Shown: in pieces, positions 5,038 through 9,890 of the stretch | How positions within the stretch are numbered: position 1 is the first letter of the stretch | Layout of the letters: each line of letters begins with the position of its first letter | Origin: Clostridia bacterium | GTDB lineage: Bacteria > Bacillota_A > Clostridia > Oscillospirales > UBA929 | NCBI GenBank assembly: GCA_026001245.1 | Contig: BNZR01000051.1 | Location: 1-9,890, forward strand | Direction: 5' to 3' | Length of the DNA: 9,890 bases | Position numbers and translations under genes: made by a program | The notes under the pieces: model-generated | Seen by the model: the letters and a program-made list of their open reading frames with translations, nothing else | Told to the model about the DNA's origin: nothing | The model's database searches: none

Positions 5038-8000
5038 TCAGCCGTTGAACACCTTTAACGTGGGATAATTATTTCCGACAATTTGCCATGTGCTATTGAA
5101 ATCCCAACCTGCAAACGTCGCTTGTTGTTTAAGTTGTGATGAGTTTTTGCCATTGCCGAAATAGGGATTTTCTCTGAAACACTCCGTACCATTCCGAAGA
5201 TAGATGTCTTTATTATGATAGCAAGTGGTTGCTTCGGTTGTAGTTCCCTTCCAATTATAGGTTTCACCCCTACCCAAAAAACCACCTGTTGCTTCGTAGC
5301 TGCCGCTTCCTATCAACCGTCCTGCTATAGAATTGCTCTTGCTGGTTTTTTTTGTTGACACGGCGCTTGAAACGTAACAGTTAGTCAGCGTCACCGGATT
5401 GCTGCCTGCATCTCCGATCAAGCCGCCCGCATGGGCATTGCCATCAAAATCTTGTCTAATGGTATCAATGACGGAATAGCTATTAGAGATACTTATTTTG
5501 CCTCCCGCATATCCGACAAGTCCACCAACGCTTTTCCCGCTGGTACCGGTGATTTTAACAGATGTTCCTGCGGCATAACAATTGCTTATAGTTATTGTGC
5601 CCCATGCTTGCCCTATGAACGCTCCCGCATCGCCATTTGCTGCGGTGTATACCGTACCAACAACAATGCCGAGATTTTTAATGGTAGCATTATTCGTTTC
5701 GGCAAAGAAACCGGCGTTTCCACCCCGAAGGTTCATTCTAAGCCCTCTAATAACATGACCACGACCATCGAAAGTTCCGCTAAAAGTACCTATTGGACTC
5801 CAGTCTTCTGTGAGGGTTATGTCGCTGTCAAGGACATAGGTTTTCCCTGCTTGCCCCCAGTTGACGGTCGAATAGTTTTGCTGTTTAACGTGGATAAGCT
5901 CCGTGTTGCTCGTAATGGTTACAACAACGTCCTTAGTGAATGTGCCGTTTGCTGTGTTGGCGGTAGCCGTTATTGTTGCGCTTCCGGCATTTTTCGCTGT
6001 AACAACACCATTAGTATCAACACTTGCGATACTCGCATCGCTACTGCTCCACAAAATTGCGGGGTTCGGCTGCGGGAAAGCAACCGCGCTTAATGTTAGC
6101 GTGTTAGCAGCTTCACCGTCACCATAGCTTTCCATCATTTCTGTGGGGCCATCAATTCTTGCTATTCCGGGAACAAGCACCTCACACTCGGCGGTCTTCG
6201 CGTTATATTCGCTGTGCTGTGCTGTTATTATAGCAATGCCAGCAGATATCGCTGTTACCAGTCCACTACTGTCAACTGTCGCAACATTAGGATCACTGCT
6301 TATCCACAAGATGTCTTTGCTTGTGGGTACGGCATTCTTCCTTTCAGCGTATGCCGAAAGCTGTTTAGTGTTACCTTGTGCGACCACGGCATTCGTATCA
6401 CTAATTACAACAGCAGTCACGTAGTTTTCATCGCCGGTAACATCAACGTATTGTGCCTTGTCTTTGACCTCAAAGGTAACCGGTTGAAACGCCAGTTTAT
6501 CCAAGTCGGCGTTAAGAGTGTAATTGCCGGGATAAAGATAAATCGCTTGTTGCCCGAAACCGCTTTCAACTATCTTGCCGTCAGAGTTTGCAATTTCCCA
6601 ATACACGGCTGGGATACGCTTTGAATCTGCTGTATATATCGGATTTATTGTTGTTCTATACCTATAATTGGTGCAGTTGCCCTCGCCGTAGGTGAACTTC
6701 CCGCCGTAAACGAACTCGTTGTTTGCCCAAGTACTCTTTATTGTACCCGGGTCGGGGTTCGCGCGCTTGCTTTCGGGTGCGCTATATATCGACACAAACC
6801 AAGTTTTAAGCGGGATTTTGAACACCGGGATCGTCTTGTTTATGATGTCGCCTTTCTTGATGATAACATCAAAGCTAACTCGCAGAGTTATATCCATGAA
6901 AGCTGAGATTGAGGCTTCTCCGCAACCAAGACAGGCATGCATTTTTTCATTATGGTTGGTGTAATCGAGCAAACTAATCTTTATATTCAGTTCGCCGCCC
7001 GCCTGAACGCCCGCCGCCGCTTCTACTGCGCCCCATAAGATGTAAACTCCGAATTCGGCTCGTAATCCAATCTTGAAGTTCACCTCACCGCTGATATTCG
7101 CGTCACTTTCGTTGATTTTTTCGTTTATTTCCCGCAAGGTCGAAGACCCGTTCCGTTGCCTAGTGTACTCAAAGCCAACTTTGACAAGTGCGTAGTTATG
7201 GAATGTAGCACTTGCGTTAATATTCCACTCAACAGGGATAGAGAGTGTCGCTCTCAATCCGATAAGGCCACCATAGAAAGGAACATCAAGTGTTCCAAGC
7301 TTAAAGGCTTGCGGAGCGAGATTTGCTTTGCCCTCTTTTGAATATGTTATGCTTGCGTCAACACTCCGTTCAAAGCTGACAACCGCCATTGCATGGAAAT
7401 AGTATTCCATACTGATGTCAAGATAAGGCACATGAGGCCACCAACTGGCCTTTTTCCATTGCGAAATTATATACGGCATGAGTTCGACGTTCGCCGTAAC
7501 CGAGAGTTTTCCGCTTACGTTTGCGTTGATGTTCACATCGCCCATGGTTTTTTCAAGCTTAAAACCGACTTCGACAAAGCCCTCGCCGTTTACACCGATG
7601 GTGCCAAGCCCAATATCGCGGGTAAGCCCTCGTGATAACGGTCCGGGGGCGGGTGGTGTCAAGGTTACGCCGCTGTCTGCATCGCTCATGTCCAATTCGG
7701 GAACGGCAACGCCGTTTGCCGCGTCCGCTTCTTCCATGTCAATCTTGACAAAGCCAAAAAATTCAGTCATCGCGGGGTCATCCGTGGACGCAATCACGAC
7801 TTCTTTTTTAGCGGAGTCCTTTGAGATTTTCGCGATTTTTATCATGTAGGTTTCAGAACCGTCCTCGCGGGTCGCGACAATTTTATCGTCCACAGCACGA
7901 GATAATAGCTTGTCGTCAACATTTGTGAAGTGATATTTGTTCCCGTTTACTTCCGAGAGTATATTAAAGCCGTTTTCGCCCATCACGATTTTCTCAACGC

Positions 8001-9753
8001 CTTCTAGGGTTACCAAGAAATTCTCATTAGCGTCTTGGCTATCAGGGGCACCGCCCAGCGTAATGACGGTTTCAGGCTCGAAATTGGCGGGTGCCAACTC
8101 ATCAAAAATCTCATGCGCCACCGTTTCACCGATGAACACAAACGGTTCGACAAGACTGTCGCCGTTTTCCGCGATTAGCTTGACAACTATAACGAAATGT
8201 GTCGGCAAGGTTGGTGACACGGAAACATTTACCTCTTCATTTTCTATAATCGCGCTGACGGGCGTTGTGCCGCCGCCAAGTTTCGCGCCGCTCGTCCAGT
8301 CGCTCTCGCTTTCAGTAACGTCCTCCAAAACGCTGACATCAACGGAGCAAATGGTGTCGGTCGTGATGTTGGCGGTTACGATGTTCGCGGCTTTGTCAAC
8401 GGTCACGTTTGTAATGGCGTTCGAGGTTCGCGGCGTAATTTTCGCTTGAATGATGCCCTCTTTATTTTTGCTCTCGTCATAGACACCATAATCTACCTTG
8501 ACATCGCCAATAGAACTGCGGGCATAGCCGGTGTCCACTTTGCCGTTAGCCTTTGCGGCGGGCTTAATGCGCACGTCTAGAGAAACGCTTTCTCTCACAG
8601 CAGGCAGAGTACTCCATTTGTCTTTGAGATTTTTAACCTCATATTTCTTTTCAAGCTTTACCTTGCCGTTCGTGCCGTATGTGACCTTGCTTTCAACGCG
8701 AGCCCTAGGCGCGAGTTGATAGACCTGCTTCGCTGTGGCGGGGGCGGTCGCCGTGGGTAGTTTCCAAATAATAAGTGTTTCGGGTTGTTCGGACAGATAG
8801 TTTGAAAGTGAGAATTTTGTGCCTTTTTTCGAGATTACCCTGAACAATCCCCCTCTGGAAAGGCTATCTTCACCGCTATTGGCATACTGGAACGCCAAGT
8901 CATAGTTTGCCGTAGCCAACGCGGCCTCATCGCCCGCAAACACCATATATCCAAAAGGGACTTTGATAACTTCGTTCTTATAATTTGCCTTTGTCTTTGA
9001 GGCTTTCTTTTCGCTCTTCACAGAAACACTCGTCGGCAAACTTGCCGCCGTGAAATCCACGCCGTTCGCGCTCGCGGCATAGCGCACCAGATACTTCGGA
9101 GAAGATTTTGTCTGTGCCGCAAACGGAATACCGTGGTCAAGCTTGATTGTGCCGTATGTAAGGTTTGAGGTCTTTTTAGACGCTCCCACCGCCACTTCCA
9201 AGCCTTGACTGAGCGGTATAGTCTTGTCCGCGCCTTTTTCTTTGGACACCAACACCCACTCGTTCGGGGTCGCGCCGGACGGGTCGTTGCCTATCTCGTA
9301 GTTTATCGTAACCTTTGGCGCGGCAGGGCGTTTGTTGATTTTTGGGAAGATGACAACACGCGCAGTATCTGTAGGGGCTTTTGTCTTGCGGTCAAGTGAA
9401 TCTGTCAGCTGTAATTTAAGGTCTTTCTTGGCGAACAGACCGGGGACTTTCGCGGCAGTCAAAACATCTGCGCCGCCGGCTTTCCAAGTCGCGCCGCCGT
9501 CCACGCTGTAGCCCTCTATGGCATAATCCGAGCGTCCAAGCGTGAAGGTTTCGGCGGTCAGATTTATAAAAATCCCGTCGGAAGAGCTGTTCACAATTAT
9601 CTCCCGCGTGTCATAGTCCAACCCAGCGATTCCCGTGTTGCCTGTATCCGCCGCGTAAGAGGTCGGCACAACAAGCGCGAACGCAAACATCACCGCAAGA
9701 AGCAACGCCGTCACGCTCCGCAATTTCCCCGCAAACACATTCTTTTTCATCAT
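5038..9753 (-). CDS. Very large secreted protein with Big_2 Ig-like domains and a GLUG-type repeat C-terminus
   Basis: A 1571-residue exported protein. A Sec signal peptide (MMKKN..., hydrophobic 14-29, likely cut after Ala34 in TSYA-AD) opens it. Residues about 35-735 are beta-rich and Lys/Thr/Ala-rich, with no family I recognise. Residues about 738-995 form a distinct region of alternating hydrophobic strands with aromatic clusters (WKKASWWPHVPYLDISMEYYF) and a CLGC pair (Cys941, Cys944). Two Big_2 domains follow at about 1112-1193 and 1197-1282, each with the typical WSSxDxxxAxVDxxGxVTAxxxGxAxIT pattern. The C-terminus (about 1283-1571) has GLUG-type repeats (GGLVGYAGGKISISNSYS and relatives) and ends YPTLKVFNG. 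No LPXTG, SLH or choline-binding anchor is visible, so it is released or held through protein or glycan contacts; an adhesin or matrix role is inferred. The start is the first of two ATGs at 9753, 9 bases after GGGAGGGG (9761-9768). The frame is open further upstream, but that part has no ribosome site and precedes the signal peptide. Confidence 0.88.
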   Translation of the reverse strand: MMKKNVFAGKLRSVTALLLAVMFAFALVVPTSYAADTGNTGIAGLDYDTREIIVNSSSDGIFINLTAETFTLGRSDYAIEGYSVDGGATWKAGGADVLTAAKVPGLFAKKDLKLQLTDSLDRKTKAPTDTARVVIFPKINKRPAAPKVTINYEIGNDPSGATPNEWVLVSKEKGADKTIPLSQGLEVAVGASKKTSNLTYGTIKLDHGIPFAAQTKSSPKYLVRYAASANGVDFTAASLPTSVSVKSEKKASKTKANYKNEVIKVPFGYMVFAGDEAALATANYDLAFQYANSGEDSLSRGGLFRVISKKGTKFSLSNYLSEQPETLIIWKLPTATAPATAKQVYQLAPRARVESKVTYGTNGKVKLEKKYEVKNLKDKWSTLPAVRESVSLDVRIKPAAKANGKVDTGYARSSIGDVKVDYGVYDESKNKEGIIQAKITPRTSNAITNVTVDKAANIVTANITTDTICSVDVSVLEDVTESESDWTSGAKLGGGTTPVSAIIENEEVNVSVSPTLPTHFVIVVKLIAENGDSLVEPFVFIGETVAHEIFDELAPANFEPETVITLGGAPDSQDANENFLVTLEGVEKIVMGENGFNILSEVNGNKYHFTNVDDKLLSRAVDDKIVATREDGSETYMIKIAKISKDSAKKEVVIASTDDPAMTEFFGFVKIDMEEADAANGVAVPELDMSDADSGVTLTPPAPGPLSRGLTRDIGLGTIGVNGEGFVEVGFKLEKTMGDVNINANVSGKLSVTANVELMPYIISQWKKASWWPHVPYLDISMEYYFHAMAVVSFERSVDASITYSKEGKANLAPQAFKLGTLDVPFYGGLIGLRATLSIPVEWNINASATFHNYALVKVGFEYTRQRNGSSTLREINEKINESDANISGEVNFKIGLRAEFGVYILWGAVEAAAGVQAGGELNIKISLLDYTNHNEKMHACLGCGEASISAFMDITLRVSFDVIIKKGDIINKTIPVFKIPLKTWFVSIYSAPESKRANPDPGTIKSTWANNEFVYGGKFTYGEGNCTNYRYRTTINPIYTADSKRIPAVYWEIANSDGKIVESGFGQQAIYLYPGNYTLNADLDKLAFQPVTFEVKDKAQYVDVTGDENYVTAVVISDTNAVVAQGNTKQLSAYAERKNAVPTSKDILWISSDPNVATVDSSGLVTAISAGIAIITAQHSEYNAKTAECEVLVPGIARIDGPTEMMESYGDGEAANTLTLSAVAFPQPNPAILWSSSDASIASVDTNGVVTAKNAGSATITATANTANGTFTKDVVVTITSNTELIHVKQQNYSTVNWGQAGKTYVLDSDITLTEDWSPIGTFSGTFDGRGHVIRGLRMNLRGGNAGFFAETNNATIKNLGIVVGTVYTAANGDAGAFIGQAWGTITISNCYAAGTSVKITGTSGKSVGGLVGYAGGKISISNSYSVIDTIRQDFDGNAHAGGLIGDAGSNPVTLTNCYVSSAVSTKKTSKSNSIAGRLIGSGSYEATGGFLGRGETYNWKGTTTEATTCYHNKDIYLRNGTECFRENPYFGNGKNSSQLKQQATFAGWDFNSTWQIVGNNYPTLKVFNG

Positions 9754-9803
9754 GATAATACCCCTCCCGTTAATATATGAGTCTTTGGATATGGTTAAAA
9801 TAG

Positions 9804-9831
9804 TGGCGAATAATGTAGACTTTTTTCGCCA
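9804..9831. promoter_or_regulatory. Palindrome between divergent transcription units (candidate operator)
   Basis: TGGCGAA (9804-9810) and TTCGCCA (9825-9831) are perfect inverted arms 14 bp apart. The palindrome lies 51-78 bases upstream of the large gene's ATG and directly before the -35 of the divergent rightward promoter. It could bind a dimeric regulator controlling both sides. No convincing leftward promoter was found in 9754-9890. Confidence 0.4.
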
Positions 9832-9836
9832 AGTGG

Positions 9837-9866
9837 TTGACAAGGAAAATAAACCCGTGGTATAAT
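9837..9866 (+). promoter_or_regulatory. Strong rightward sigma-70 type promoter leading out of the window
   Basis: TTGACA (9837-9842), an 18-bp spacer and TATAAT (9861-9866) match consensus. GTGGTATAATA at the -10 also occurs in the tRNA-Leu promoter. The transcript would start near 9873 and serve a gene beyond base 9890. Confidence 0.7.
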
Positions 9867-9890
9867 ATCTAAAGTTCACATTTTATTCAC

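Noticed and set aside
4664..5068. A 134-residue rightward ORF
   Set aside because: It begins within the repeat cluster, runs through the terminator hairpin into the end of the large gene, and has no recognisable motif.
5431..9399. Multiple rightward open frames opposite the large secreted-protein gene
   Set aside because: All overlap the clear leftward gene and have no domains or convincing ribosome sites.
9754..9879. In-frame N-terminal extension of the large protein from ATG 9879
   Set aside because: It would place 42 residues before the signal peptide, lacks a ribosome site and runs through the intergenic palindrome and divergent promoter. GGGAGGGG before ATG 9753 decides the start.
1..9890. 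CRISPR array
   Set aside because: No regularly spaced repeats of suitable length occur; the only tandem arrays are the 7-bp signal-sequence repeat and the short TGGAACACA copies.

Overview
The window reads as chromosomal DNA from a low-to-mid GC Gram-positive bacterium, most likely an uncultured member of the Clostridia. Supporting signs are strong GGAGG-type ribosome binding sites, TTGxxx/TATAAT promoters, a bacterial apgM-type phosphoglycerate mutase, a CapA-family lipoprotein, and a very large secreted protein with Big_2 and GLUG-type repeats. The genus cannot be told from the sequence alone.

Bases 1-2930 hold metabolic and envelope genes. A Nudix ADP-ribose pyrophosphatase reads rightward and converges, with a 50-bp overlap, on a leftward pair: apgM (cofactor-independent phosphoglycerate mutase) followed by a CapA-family lipoprotein through an ATGA stop/start overlap. 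The Nudix N-terminus is abnormal. Bases 1-87 are a perfect inverted copy of the 3' part of apgM (1782-1868), so the first residues of the Nudix frame are apgM sequence fused in frame. This looks like an assembly or amplification chimera at a contig end, or else a real partial inverted duplication.

Bases 2930-3990 hold two tRNA genes, Leu(CAA) and Gly(TCC), whose promoters share an almost identical spacer. A complete MntA-HepT toxin-antitoxin pair (MNT nucleotidyltransferase antitoxin, HEPN toxin) lies between them. The tRNA-Leu gene runs straight into the mntA ribosome binding site, so the TA operon is probably read from the tRNA promoter. A clear intrinsic terminator follows tRNA-Gly.

Bases 3990-5037 are an AT-richer island that looks like the remains of a small rolling-circle plasmid or related element. 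It has a leftward HUH replication initiator (Rep_2-like) whose expected ATG reads ACG, preceded by a cluster of TGGAACACA repeats and two perfect hairpins that resemble a replication origin or Rep-binding site. Beyond that are about 260 bases with no recognisable gene. A strong leftward terminator at 4990-5025 closes the island and serves the large gene.

Bases 5038-9753 are a single leftward gene for a 1571-residue secreted protein: signal peptide, long unrecognised N-terminal half, an approximately 250-residue beta-rich central region with a CxxC, two Big_2 Ig-like domains and a C-terminal GLUG-type repeat region. No cell-wall anchor is visible. Its upstream region holds a 7-bp-arm palindrome and a strong divergent promoter pointing out of the window.
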